Virus record (IMG/VR): IMGVR_UViG_3300015263_000928
Coordinates: 1-39,302 of that record
Length of the DNA: 39,302 nucleotides
DNA from: a virus
Reading direction: 5' to 3' (one strand)
Shown here piece after piece: positions 1 through 6,798 of this stretch. Under the pieces are notes generated by a model, which saw only the letters and a list, made by a program, of their open reading frames with translations, was not told the DNA's origin and made no database searches. The position numbers and the translations under genes were made by a program. Every line of letters starts with the position of its first letter. Positions within the stretch are counted from its first letter, which is position 1.

Positions 1-144
1 GTCGATAACACCATTCAGCGGAACGTTCAGCGAACCGCTCTCGAGGCCCGGTTCCGAGCGTGGTGGACAGGAACATATGTGGTACCCACAGCGCGAGCAT
101 GCCGTGCGATGTTCGAGCAAGCTCGCGGCGGGGGTTTCGCCAAC
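1..144. repeat. Left copy of 144-bp terminal direct repeat
   Basis: The first 144 bases are identical to bases 39159-39302. This means either a circular molecule of about 39158 bp written with an overlap, or real terminal redundancy. The 144 bp lie inside one gene whose frame is continuous across the join, which supports circularity or concatemer structure. The repeat is longer than the 61-bp internal repeat it contains, so the join is anchored by unique sequence. Confidence 0.95.
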
Positions 145-243
145 CGGCGCATGAACCTTGCGGGCGGTCGGCGGCTTGTACGTGCGGGAGCGCCAGCTCG
201 CCATATTCCACGGTGTAGCGCTCGCCGGGTCTATCTTGTCCAC
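1..243 (-). CDS. 5' part of a 181-aa protein spanning the circular join
   Basis: This is the first 81 codons of a gene that leaves the left edge and continues at 39158 on the circle, ending at 38856. The chosen start is GTG at 243-241, preceded on the minus strand by GAGGTG five bases upstream and ten bases after the terminase stop. An in-frame ATG at 204-202 is the alternative start. The protein begins MDKIDPASATPWNMASWRSR and carries a cysteine cluster (CSRCGYHICSC, residues about 49-59) that could bind a metal. No family is recognised. A 20-residue segment from residue 62 is repeated near the C-terminus. It lies between terminase and the small genes before the portal, so a packaging or head role is possible but unproven. 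Confidence 0.75.
   Translation of the reverse strand, partial: MDKIDPASATPWNMASWRSRTYKPPTARKVHAPVGETPAASLLEHRTACSRCGYHICSCPPRSEPGLESGSLNVPLNGVID
200..242 (-). repeat. 43-bp direct repeat, copy A
   Basis: Identical to 38825-38867 in the same orientation. In this copy it encodes residues 1-14 of the join-spanning gene, starting at the second base of its GTG codon. The other copy forms the 3' end of the same gene and the leader of the next gene, in a different frame. Confidence 0.95.
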
Positions 244-252
244 TGTCGCACC

Positions 253-1794
253 TCATCTCCATCCGCCCCGACGACAGTCGCCTGCGAATGCATCGCTGAT
301 AACACGTTCCTCCTCCGGCATGCCAGCGTGCCCGCCCGAGAAGAGCACGTTGACATCGTTTCGATCGCGGAATGCCGGAGGCATCGGGTTGGCCGCCCGC
401 ATGGGCGCGCACATCCGCCACGCGTACACCAGGGCGTCCAGCAGATCGTAGTGTCCGTGCACGGCAGACCGCTCGTAATCAGTGCGCTGTTCGTTCCATC
501 TGGCCGCGTTTATGTGCGCGACCGTCGCCGCGCAACGCGGGTGAACCACGATCTTTTTCGCGCGAAACGCCGCGCGGAGCGAGAACAATGCGGCCTCTTT
601 ATCGTCCTTCATCGTCGCGCTCACGAGGATTCCGTAGTCGTTGACCAGATCTCCGATCAGCCGCGCATCCGTGTCGCTGACGCGCATGTACGGGTTCCCG
701 CGGAACTCCCCCCCGTCCCAGTAGCAGAGGCCATCCGGCCTCTTGACCCCAAACCCGCGCTGCGAAGCGCAGTCGCCGTAGAGCTCGCGCTCTGTCTCGG
801 TAATCACCTCGGCCACGACAGACGTGCTCGCGTTGCGCTGACACCAGTCACGCTCGATCACGAGCTGGGCACGATCTGCGTCCCAGTACGCCCACAGCAG
901 CGCGAACAGGTCCCGCATACCAGGGTCCATCGCGACGATCGCCTGCGCGTAACGAGGACGCTCGAGAGCACGCACGTGTCGCGCGTCGTCGAACTCAGGC
1001 ACGACAACACGCTGCCTGTTCCGGGTGCGCTTCCCGTAATACTCGCGCTCTGCGTCGTCCGGATCGATCGCGCGCGCGGCGGCGACGAACTCGTCCTTCT
1101 GCTCCTGCGAGATGGCCGTGTTGTCGTCGATCGTCATGAAAAAGTAGGCGCCTCGCGACTCGCAATCCGGCTTGAAGATCCGATCGAAGTCATGGTCTGC
1201 GTCCTTAGGCGCGCTGCTTTCCAGTAAAAGAGTCGCAGCCCTCCGCCGCTGGAACTGCGGGTAAACAACACTGCTTGAGCAGTACGCGAGTTGCCGAACG
1301 AAGGCTGCTTCCGTGATGTTGGCGCCGCCGAGCGCCGGGCCGCGTAGGCCGTCCGGGTTCTTGTCGATCCCGACTAGCTTCAGCACTGAGTCTGAGCTCG
1401 GGATAAAGTACCCTGCGCGCATCCCCCAACGGCTCGTGAAAAACCGCGGCCGCATATGATCCGGAGCGTCTGCAATCATCGACTGCAACACCGGTAAAAC
1501 CAGCTCTTTTAGTTGCTTCTCGGTCGCGCACGCGATTAGAAACGTCTCGTTCTTGTGCACAAGCGCGTCCTCCAGACGGATCAGCGCGGTGCTGAACGTC
1601 TTTCCTACGCGGCGCCCAGCGTCGAGCATGTAAACGCGGTGAGCGCCTGTCGGCTTCTCGGTGAGCCGCCGCCGCTCCCAGTTGCGGTAATGCGCATAGA
1701 TCAGCTCCTGATGAGCGTCGAGCTTCCAAGCTAGGTCGCCGAGCTCCCACAGCGCAGCGGCGGTCGCTGCGGCGTCGTCAGGGTGCATCACCAT
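253..1794 (-). CDS. terL: Terminase large subunit
   Basis: This 513-aa protein is the packaging ATPase-nuclease that feeds phage DNA into the prohead through the portal. A Walker A motif AGRRVGKT is at residues 59-66. The Walker B position reads GGANITEAAF (157-166), with a Glu but without the usual preceding Asp. A coupling-type LESSAP segment is near 191. The nuclease half shows AIVAMDPG with Asp290 and the typical C-terminal HGHYDLLDALVYAWR with Asp450 and Asp453. Length is normal for the family. The start at ATG 1794 overlaps the end of the zinc-finger gene by 17 bases; ATG 1788 is possible. Its place upstream, round the circle, of portal and capsid fits a late morphogenesis operon. Confidence 0.92.
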   Translation of the reverse strand: MVMHPDDAAATAAALWELGDLAWKLDAHQELIYAHYRNWERRRLTEKPTGAHRVYMLDAGRRVGKTFSTALIRLEDALVHKNETFLIACATEKQLKELVLPVLQSMIADAPDHMRPRFFTSRWGMRAGYFIPSSDSVLKLVGIDKNPDGLRGPALGGANITEAAFVRQLAYCSSSVVYPQFQRRRAATLLLESSAPKDADHDFDRIFKPDCESRGAYFFMTIDDNTAISQEQKDEFVAAARAIDPDDAEREYYGKRTRNRQRVVVPEFDDARHVRALERPRYAQAIVAMDPGMRDLFALLWAYWDADRAQLVIERDWCQRNASTSVVAEVITETERELYGDCASQRGFGVKRPDGLCYWDGGEFRGNPYMRVSDTDARLIGDLVNDYGILVSATMKDDKEAALFSLRAAFRAKKIVVHPRCAATVAHINAARWNEQRTDYERSAVHGHYDLLDALVYAWRMCAPMRAANPMPPAFRDRNDVNVLFSGGHAGMPEEERVISDAFAGDCRRGGWR

Positions 1795-2119
1795 CGTCCA
1801 CGTCGCGACAAGCGCGAGCGTGAACCGTCCGCTCGTGATCGGCGAAATCGCGCCACGTATGGAATGACTCGCCGCATGGGTTGCACTGGAAAATCGCCGG
1901 GCCGCGGGACACGTGGTCGACGAACGCAGTCAGCTTGCCGATCGTCGGCGGGCTGACTGGCTCGCGCCGCAGCACTGCGCGGCGAACGGTGTCGTCTCCC
2001 AGGCCGATCAGACGCACAGTGCTGCTCCACCCGAGGGAGTTGGCGACGGCCCGCACAGTCTGCACGACGGCCTCGCCGATCCTCCGGCCAGGGCGTCCCC
2101 TGCCGCCTGCGCCCCTCAC
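1778..2119 (-). CDS. HTH plus C2H2 zinc-finger protein, candidate small terminase subunit
   Basis: This is a 113-aa protein. Residues about 20-70 look like a small helical HTH (TVRAVANSLGWSSTVRLIGL). Residues 77-100 form a textbook C2H2 zinc finger: Cys79-X2-Cys82-X12-His95-X4-His100, with aromatic residues at the expected places. Start GTG 2119 overlaps the upstream TGA (GTGA), and its 3' end overlaps the terminase start. A DNA-binding protein directly before terL is the usual position of the small terminase subunit, so it may recognise the packaging site; that is inference from position. A transcription regulator of the Ros/MucR kind is the alternative. C2H2 fingers are uncommon in phage packaging proteins. 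Confidence 0.8.
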   Translation of the reverse strand: MRGAGGRGRPGRRIGEAVVQTVRAVANSLGWSSTVRLIGLGDDTVRRAVLRREPVSPPTIGKLTAFVDHVSRGPAIFQCNPCGESFHTWRDFADHERTVHARACRDVDDGDAP

Positions 2120-2328
2120 TTCGTCGCTGCCTCCGCAGCTGCAGCGGCACTAACGACACGCTCCGCCTCCTGCCGCCGCGCCTCGTCTACTGCGTCGTCC
2201 ACGCACTGAGCCAGCCTGATTGCTGTGCCTGCCCGGTCTGCAATCGCATCCGCGGTTCCTAACGATGCGCAGCCACTGGCGGCAGCGGCGGCAATCAGAG
2301 CGAATACCGAGATCATCAATCCTCGCAT
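2116..2328 (-). CDS. Small lipoprotein (70 aa)
   Basis: The N-terminus MRGLMISVFALIAAAAASGC is a typical lipoprotein signal with a lipobox-like A-S-G-Cys20. The remainder is a short Ala/Glu-rich helix. Start ATG 2328 has AGGAGG four bases upstream. It overlaps the previous gene by 13 bases and the next by four. Short phage lipoproteins are often outer spanins that act at lysis, but no inner spanin partner overlaps it here. It could instead be an envelope-modifying protein. The exported nature is well supported; the function is not. Confidence 0.75.
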   Translation of the reverse strand: MRGLMISVFALIAAAAASGCASLGTADAIADRAGTAIRLAQCVDDAVDEARRQEAERVVSAAAAAEAATK

Positions 2329-2558
2329 GTGTCCTCCTGAGCAGGCGCGTCATCCCCTGCATCAACATCTGGCGGCGGGTAGCGCTGCACGCTGGGCCGC
2401 GTCCCCTCGATCGGCGGCGGCGCCGTTGGGCTGCTGCGGCGCGTAAACCCCTCCACTTCGCACGGGTCTGTTTGGAGCGTACAAGCTCCAGAGCACCGGG
2501 GTAGCACGACCCCAAGCCCGAGCAGTAGCACCACGAGGCACGCCGCGCGCCAGGTCAT
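2316..2558 (-). CDS. Small exported proline-rich protein (80 aa)
   Basis: The N-terminal stretch MTWRAACLVVLLLGLGVVLP is a signal peptide or membrane anchor. It is followed by three cysteines (LPRC, GAC, DPC) and a proline-rich tail (SPTAPPPIEG, RYPPPDVDAG) ending in acidic residues. Start ATG 2558 overlaps the upstream stop as ATGA. Exported, short and proline-rich proteins of this shape occur among outer spanins. With the neighbouring lipoprotein it may form a small lysis or envelope cassette at the head of the late operon. No catalytic motif is visible. Confidence 0.65.
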   Translation of the reverse strand: MTWRAACLVVLLLGLGVVLPRCSGACTLQTDPCEVEGFTRRSSPTAPPPIEGTRPSVQRYPPPDVDAGDDAPAQEDTCED

Positions 2559-2872
2559 GACGCCTCGTCCTCGCCCTGCCTACGCAGCAAGCGCCGAGCT
2601 TCGGAGAGCTTCCGCCGCGCCTCCGCGAGCTCTTGGGGTGACTGCAGTAGCCGGAGCGTCCTGTCACCGTCGCCGCCCGCAGGCGCTCGGTACTCGCTCG
2701 CGTACTCGAGTACGAGCCTCGCCGCGGCCATACGCACCGCGGCATTGCGTCCAGTTTTGCGCACGATTTCGCGGATGGCGAAATAGGCGCGTGGCGCGTC
2801 CTTCGCTGCCTGCGCAGCGAGCTCTCCCCTACCCCACGGACCCATAGCGTCTAGTTCGTCGTCTTCTGGCAC
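2555..2872 (-). CDS. Small all-helical protein, alternative small-terminase candidate (105 aa)
   Basis: First gene of the leftward late block. I place the start at GTG 2872 because GGAGG lies seven bases upstream (2880-2884). An ATG at 2890 is in frame but lies inside the control region. The protein is charged and helical, with IREIVRKTGRNAAVRMAAAR followed by LVLEYASEY in the middle and a coiled-coil-like C-terminus (ELAEARRKLSEARRLLRR). The middle segment resembles helical repeats seen in some terminase small subunits, but I do not recognise a family with certainty. It is translationally coupled (ATGA) to the exported protein downstream. Confidence 0.65.
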   Translation of the reverse strand: MPEDDELDAMGPWGRGELAAQAAKDAPRAYFAIREIVRKTGRNAAVRMAAARLVLEYASEYRAPAGGDGDRTLRLLQSPQELAEARRKLSEARRLLRRQGEDEAS

Positions 2873-2896
2873 CGGGCGTCCTCCGATCATAGTGTG

Positions 2897-2909
2897 TGAC
2901 AAAATGTCA
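2897..2909. promoter_or_regulatory. 13-bp palindrome TGACA-N3-TGTCA, operator-like
   Basis: Two 5-bp inverted half sites separated by three bases, in the divergent gap between the late block and the accessory block. The minus strand reads TTGACA (2910-2905) and TATGAT (2891-2886), but their 13-bp spacing is too short for an ordinary sigma70 promoter. Confidence 0.4.
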
Positions 2910-2940
2910 ACCCCCGCAACGGGAGGCGCCACGGCGCGCG

Positions 2941-2970
2941 TCGGTAGGTTTTTTCAAAAAAACCTACCGA
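2941..2970. promoter_or_regulatory. 30-bp perfect palindrome
   Basis: Two 14-bp arms (TCGGTAGGTTTTTT and its complement) around a 2-base CA centre. It lies between divergent genes, ends seven bases before a rightward -35 box and is AT-rich in the middle. A large operator, a packaging or recombination site, or a hairpin acting in either direction are all possible. The U-run is inside the stem, so it is not a standard intrinsic terminator. Confidence 0.6.
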
Positions 2971-2976
2971 ATGCAC

Positions 2977-3005
2977 TTGTACCCTCCACTTCGGCGGAGT
3001 ATGTT
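2977..3005 (+). promoter_or_regulatory. Sigma70-like rightward promoter for the accessory block
   Basis: TTGTAC (2977-2982), a 17-bp spacer, then TATGTT (3000-3005). Transcription would start near 3012, leaving a leader of about 120 nt before the first gene at 3135. It abuts the 30-bp palindrome, which is well placed to regulate it. The rest of 2891-3134 shows no convincing gene. Confidence 0.45.
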
Positions 3006-3134
3006 TCTTTCACGTTGTCGCGAGGGGCGGCAGCGGAGAACTGGGGACTCGACATGTCAGAATTTATTTTTGCCGTCCGCGCTGGGCGCTTATCGGCAGG
3101 CGAGCGCGCGCAGCGCAGTGGAGGGAGAGTAGCG

Positions 3135-3410
3135 ATGGAGGCTGCACACATCTTCTGCCTGGTCCGTCGCGGGCTGACGGACTCCGAGTACTTGCACCGC
3201 AAGTCGGTCGCCGCGAAGCACGGCTGCAAGTTCGTTTACGCCGACTTGCGTGACGGCCCACCTACGTCGTGGTTCGAGGGGCCTACCCCGGGAGAGCCAT
3301 TCGCCGGAGCGAGCGCGGTGCAAGCAGAGCTTGAAGAGCCGGAGGCCGCAATGGAGAAGCGAAACGCGACTCAAACAATCAACACCGTAGGTAAGCGAGA
3401 AGAGGTATGA
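3135..3410 (+). CDS. Hypothetical protein, first gene of accessory block (91 aa)
   Basis: I chose ATG 3135, starting MEAAHIFCLVRRGLTDSEYL, because GGAGGGAG lies seven bases upstream. The longer frame back to 2892 would run through the palindrome and promoter. The first half is compact (CLVRRGLTDSEYLHRKSVAA, then HGCKFVYADLRDG) and the C-terminus is polar and probably disordered. No family is recognised. It overlaps the next gene by four bases (ATGA), so the block is likely translated as coupled units. A role in early takeover of the host is a guess from position only. Confidence 0.7.
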   Translation: MEAAHIFCLVRRGLTDSEYLHRKSVAAKHGCKFVYADLRDGPPTSWFEGPTPGEPFAGASAVQAELEEPEAAMEKRNATQTINTVGKREEV

Positions 3411-3724
3411 AGAATCTGACGATCAACCGGGCCAGGGCGCTCGGCAAAGACATGAACGCCAAAGGCATAGTAATCCTAGCCTTTGGGGACGATGGGGAGT
3501 TCCAGGCGTGCAGCTACGGCCGCACGAAACAGGACTGCGGGCAGCTCGGGAAGTGGCTGGACGGCGTTTACGACGCCATCGAGAGCGGCGAAATGGTGGC
3601 CCCGTTCGTTGAGCAACAATCACCGGAACGGTTAACAGGGCCCAAAAGCAAGTTGCTGTTTAACGACGAGGGCTTCGAGGAGCACCCCGACACTGATGCC
3701 GCATGGCTCCGGGGGCGGCTGTGA
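3407..3724 (+). CDS. Hypothetical protein (105 aa)
   Basis: Starts at ATG 3407, overlapping the previous stop. The core KGIVILAFGDDGEFQACSYG followed by a helical segment (DCGQLGKWLDGVYDAI) looks like a small alpha-beta domain. Sequences of this type recur as uncharacterised proteins in tailed phages, but I cannot name a family. The last third is acidic. Its 3' end overlaps the next gene as GTGA. Confidence 0.75.
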   Translation: MKNLTINRARALGKDMNAKGIVILAFGDDGEFQACSYGRTKQDCGQLGKWLDGVYDAIESGEMVAPFVEQQSPERLTGPKSKLLFNDEGFEEHPDTDAAWLRGRL

Positions 3725-4125
3725 GCATGTGCGGGCGATGCGGTGGCACCGGCATGGCGCCTGCCATCCGAGGGGACAGGGTTGTGCCCGGCGAGACGAT
3801 GCCGTGCCCTGCCTGCCTGCACCGTTCGACGCTGCGGTTTAGCCGCGGAAAGGGCATGGAGGACAGCTACCGGAGGGCGGTGGAAATGGCGGAACAGGTA
3901 GCGACAGACCCGAAGAATTACACGGAAGAGTGTCGAGCCGGCGCGAGCCTTATCGCCGCGGTGGACAGATACCATCGTTACCACCTGGCGAACGTCAACG
4001 ATTATGTGAGCCGCCTGATAGGAGCCGAGCGCGGGCTGTGTAGGTGCTGCGGCCGGGCTCACGCAATCCAGCATGAGGACGATTGCCCGGTGCCGCACCT
4101 GGTCCACCTGACAAGCGGAGCCTAA
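3721..4125 (+). CDS. Zinc-ribbon protein with DnaJ-like cysteine motif (134 aa)
   Basis: Start GTG 3721 overlaps the upstream TGA; ATG 3727 is an alternative. The N-terminus has CGRCGGTGMAP followed by PCPACL, the CxxCxGxG pattern of a DnaJ-type zinc domain. A second cluster (CRCCGRAHAIQHEDDCPVPH) near residue 110 could hold another zinc. The middle is helical with several aromatic and charged residues (SYRRAVEMAEQVATDPKNYT). It probably binds nucleic acid or protein through the zinc domains; no enzyme motif is seen. Confidence 0.75.
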   Translation: MSMCGRCGGTGMAPAIRGDRVVPGETMPCPACLHRSTLRFSRGKGMEDSYRRAVEMAEQVATDPKNYTEECRAGASLIAAVDRYHRYHLANVNDYVSRLIGAERGLCRCCGRAHAIQHEDDCPVPHLVHLTSGA

Positions 4126-4127
4126 AA

Positions 4128-4610
4128 ATGAACGAGGACAAACAGAAAACAGACGAATGGGCGCGCATCGTGGAACGCCTAGACCGAATGGGGGCACGCG
4201 CGCAGGACCATCTGACGCTGCAAGAGGGAGACAAGGTCGTTGTCGTCTTCCTCGGCAAGCCGTGGGCGTACGAGGCGGCATGGCATGACGAGCGCAAGCA
4301 GTGGGTGCCGATCCACCGCTCACCTGTGCCAGTGGACCCAGCACTGCGCATTCGCATCAACGTCTACGTACCTGCCATGGGCAAGCTGAAGTGGTGGGAG
4401 ATGGATACGGCCACGTTTCACTCGCTGTGTGCGTGTCGAGACAAGTACGGCCTCGACAAATGGATGTTCGAGGTTGAAGCGGTGGACGTGTCGCCGGACG
4501 GCACATCTGGCGTGTATTCGATCCTGCCGGAAGAGAAACTGGAAGCAGTTGACCTAGCCCGCATCGCATGCCGTCCACTCTTTCAGTGGCAGGAGCAGGA
4601 CGATGCCTAG
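4128..4610 (+). CDS. Hypothetical beta-rich protein (160 aa)
   Basis: ATG 4128 follows the previous stop by two bases. After a helical N-terminus, the protein has a hydrophobic strand DKVVVVFLGKPWAYEAAWHD, then RIRINVYVPAMGKLKWWEMD and WMFEVEAVDVSPDGTSGVYS, which look like beta strands of a small barrel. The arrangement recalls OB-fold single-strand DNA binding proteins of phages, but I cannot prove membership. The block lacks any other candidate for that job. It overlaps the next gene by eight bases. Confidence 0.7.
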   Translation: MNEDKQKTDEWARIVERLDRMGARAQDHLTLQEGDKVVVVFLGKPWAYEAAWHDERKQWVPIHRSPVPVDPALRIRINVYVPAMGKLKWWEMDTATFHSLCACRDKYGLDKWMFEVEAVDVSPDGTSGVYSILPEEKLEAVDLARIACRPLFQWQEQDDA

Positions 4611-4836
4611 GGTCGGAAAACTCATGGACCGCAAGCGCAACTCGGCGCTGCACCGCAAGTACCTGCTCCAGTTCGGCCTGGACCTCTCCCTGCTCAGCAC
4701 CGGTGACGGCTGGGGCTACGAATGGCGCGACCCGAACACCGGGAAGCGTGTCGCCGAGGGATGGTCACGCGGCACGAAGCGCGAGGGCGAGCAAGAAGCC
4801 GTCCGGGACATCAGGGAGCGAGGGTACGGCAAATGA
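4603..4836 (+). CDS. Hypothetical small basic protein (77 aa)
   Basis: Starts at ATG 4603 inside the end of the previous gene. The protein is basic (MPRVGKLMDRKRNSALHRKY) with a short aromatic segment (GDGWGYEWRDPNTGKRVAEG). No recognised domain. It is coupled by ATGA overlap to the next gene. Confidence 0.6.
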   Translation: MPRVGKLMDRKRNSALHRKYLLQFGLDLSLLSTGDGWGYEWRDPNTGKRVAEGWSRGTKREGEQEAVRDIRERGYGK

Positions 4837-5084
4837 TCTCCAGGGCGCGAATGGTTGGCGAAACCACGCCACTTCCGAAGGAGCGCTATCTACTGATAGA
4901 CATGTGGACAGAGTGCAACTCCTGCGGACGCGCGGCAGGGTTGCGCAACTGGTCCGACGGGGAAGTCGTCGAGCTCAACGACTTCGCGCCCCACGAGAGC
5001 GTAGTGCTCGATGATGAGACGCCATGGGCGATCTGCACCACGTGCAGATCGCAGCGCGAATGCGACGTGGAGGAGGAGAGCTGA
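4833..5084 (+). CDS. Small zinc-finger-like protein (83 aa)
   Basis: Start ATG 4833 overlaps the upstream TGA. Two cysteine pairs, CNSCGRA around residue 30 and CTTCRSQREC near residue 70, are spaced like a four-cysteine zinc ribbon with an acidic loop between. The rest is acidic. It belongs to a row of small cysteine-rich proteins in this block. Function unknown; protein-protein or nucleic acid binding is the natural guess. Confidence 0.7.
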   Translation: MISRARMVGETTPLPKERYLLIDMWTECNSCGRAAGLRNWSDGEVVELNDFAPHESVVLDDETPWAICTTCRSQRECDVEEES

Positions 5085-6346
5085 TGGCTGTCAAACAAGA
5101 CTACATAGACGCATGCGTTGCTGCCGGCGTAGGGCCAGTCGAGTTTGAGGGGAGCTTCTTTATGCGATCACACGACGACCTGCCGAGCGTTGCGCAGGAC
5201 GTGTACGACGGGAAAATCGCCGAGCCGCCCTCAGAATATTGGGATCTGCTGCTCGGGCAGCTCGAAGCCGTGTACTGCGAGTGCGGCGCGGCACTGGGGA
5301 GCAGGTGCGAGTGGGCCGGACATGCTCGTGACACTGTGCTGATCGAGTGGATTCCGCCGAACCAGCGACGGCTTGCCAACGTGGAGGTTTGCGGCATGGG
5401 GGAATACCCGAGCAACGGCGCATCGCGCCTCCGTGTCGAGAAGACGTGCGCGGCGCTGATCGAAGAACAAGACCCGCAGTGTACGCAGCGAATGAACTAC
5501 GTGTCCGGCGCTTGGGGCGAATACGTGTCCGCCCGAGACCCGCGAATGTGGTCTACCGTCGTAGACCCCGCCGAGCCCGAATGCGGGATCCCTGGCGAGA
5601 CATGCGAATGGGTTCGCGCGGATGGCTACTACAGCTCCTACGACGACAGGCATTACGCCGAGGCCTGCACGCGGTGCGCCGCGCTGCGGCACACGTGCCG
5701 CGAGGACGATACAGGCGATTGCGTGGCTCACCGCTGGGTGATGAGATACAGCGCCCCGATGACCGGGAGCTTCCGCGAACTGGCGCGCGATGCGTCGTGG
5801 GTGCCGCACCAAGACGTGCTTGAGGCGCTGGACGGCACTTACGCCCAGCGCAAGATTGCCCGCGCCGCGGTCTTGGCGTGGCTCGAGGCCAGGGCCGCGC
5901 GCGATACCCGCCCAGTCCAGGCAGGGGATGCCGCCCGATGGTACTACGAGTACGGCTGGCACCTAAGCTGCGGCGGCGGCGACGTCCAGCACTCTGACGT
6001 GTTGAGCTTCGACGAAGCGGCAGACCCGAACTACACGCGCGCTGCGCTCGCAGAGCTCGTGCTCGCGCATGACCCGGATCTAACTCTAACTCCGGACGAG
6101 GCCACGGCTCTGGCGTGCAGGGCGGCGGAAATCGCAAAGGCTGCGTCTGAGATTGCCGACATGCTGGGCCTAGCGCGGGAGGCCTGGAAGGCCGGTGACG
6201 TCCGGCAATGCCTCGCTTCCTTGGCCGCGGCGCGGCGCGCCGAGGCCGAGCACGGTGACAGTCCAGACGCGGACCGGCTTGGGTGCGTGCTCCTGACTCA
6301 GCGAGTCTACGACCTGCTTGTCGTGCGGGGGGGAGGGGAGCTATGA
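5084..6346 (+). CDS. Large cysteine-rich protein of unknown function (420 aa)
   Basis: Start ATG 5084 shares one base with the previous TGA (TGATG). The first 240 residues hold several metal-site candidates: CECGAALGSRCEWAGH, CGIPGETCEW, and CTRCAALRHTC followed by DDTGDCVAH, which look like two or three treble-clef or ribbon units. The second half is helical and Ala-rich (LAREAWKAGDVRQCLASLAA) and resembles a repeat-helical scaffold. No catalytic motif is recognised. It is the largest protein in the accessory block. Two long minus-strand frames lie under it, but coupling and ribosome sites favour this strand. Confidence 0.75.
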   Translation: MAVKQDYIDACVAAGVGPVEFEGSFFMRSHDDLPSVAQDVYDGKIAEPPSEYWDLLLGQLEAVYCECGAALGSRCEWAGHARDTVLIEWIPPNQRRLANVEVCGMGEYPSNGASRLRVEKTCAALIEEQDPQCTQRMNYVSGAWGEYVSARDPRMWSTVVDPAEPECGIPGETCEWVRADGYYSSYDDRHYAEACTRCAALRHTCREDDTGDCVAHRWVMRYSAPMTGSFRELARDASWVPHQDVLEALDGTYAQRKIARAAVLAWLEARAARDTRPVQAGDAARWYYEYGWHLSCGGGDVQHSDVLSFDEAADPNYTRAALAELVLAHDPDLTLTPDEATALACRAAEIAKAASEIADMLGLAREAWKAGDVRQCLASLAAARRAEAEHGDSPDADRLGCVLLTQRVYDLLVVRGGGEL

Positions 6347-6798
6347 ACCGGCAGCAACCCAAGACGGCGCGAGTGCGAGAACACGCGCGGTGGCAAGAGC
6401 TGGTCGACGCGCCGCACGGCGCCAAGCGCGCGGCAGCCATCCGGTCTGTCGCGCGGGACCTTGGGCTCACCGTAGACGACGTGCGGAACGCCCTCCGCTC
6501 TGTCACGGGAATCCGCGGCAGGCCGACGGCGCCGCGGTGCTCGCACTGCGGGACGCAGACACGGCATGCTCCCACGCCGATCGCCGTGCCGTGCTTTGGC
6601 GAGATTCCTGGCAGGATCGACCGAATCAAGGCGCTCCGCGAATGGGTCCGTGAAGCGCCGCGCGCGATCACGGGTGACGAGGCTATCTCAGTGATCGACT
6701 ACGCGCTTGCCATCGCGACGGGTACAGACAGCGATGGAAAGCGCCTCTCGCCCATCGACGTGATGCGCCTGGTCACGGAAGACGCGTTCGACCGCTAG
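6343..6798 (+). CDS. HTH protein with a small zinc knuckle (151 aa)
   Basis: ATG 6343 overlaps the upstream TGA (ATGA) and follows a GGGGGAGGGG ribosome site. Residues about 30-55 (SVARDLGLTVDDVRNALRSV) look like a helix-turn-helix. A cysteine pair follows (CSHCGTQTRHAP), then a helical C-terminus. A DNA-binding regulator is plausible. It is the last gene of the rightward block. Its TAG stop lies in the palindrome CTAG (6795-6798), shared with the stop of the gene on the other strand. Confidence 0.7.
   Translation: MNRQQPKTARVREHARWQELVDAPHGAKRAAAIRSVARDLGLTVDDVRNALRSVTGIRGRPTAPRCSHCGTQTRHAPTPIAVPCFGEIPGRIDRIKALREWVREAPRAITGDEAISVIDYALAIATGTDSDGKRLSPIDVMRLVTEDAFDR

Noticed and set aside
79-1227. 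382-codon plus-strand frame opposite the terminase
   Set aside because: It is antisense to a gene with clear motifs, is Arg/Val-rich in the way GC-rich antisense frames are, and has no ribosome site or coupling.
2886-2910. TTGACA and TATGAT on the minus strand as late promoter
   Set aside because: Spacing is 13 bp, too short for a sigma70 promoter. Kept only as an operator-like note.
2892-3134. N-terminal extension of the first accessory gene
   Set aside because: Would run through the 30-bp palindrome and the promoter; the ATG at 3135 has a much better ribosome site.
5231-6671. Two long minus-strand frames (243 and 372 codons) under the 420-aa gene
   Set aside because: The plus-strand gene has stop-start overlaps with both neighbours and plausible cysteine motifs; the minus frames are Arg-rich and isolated.
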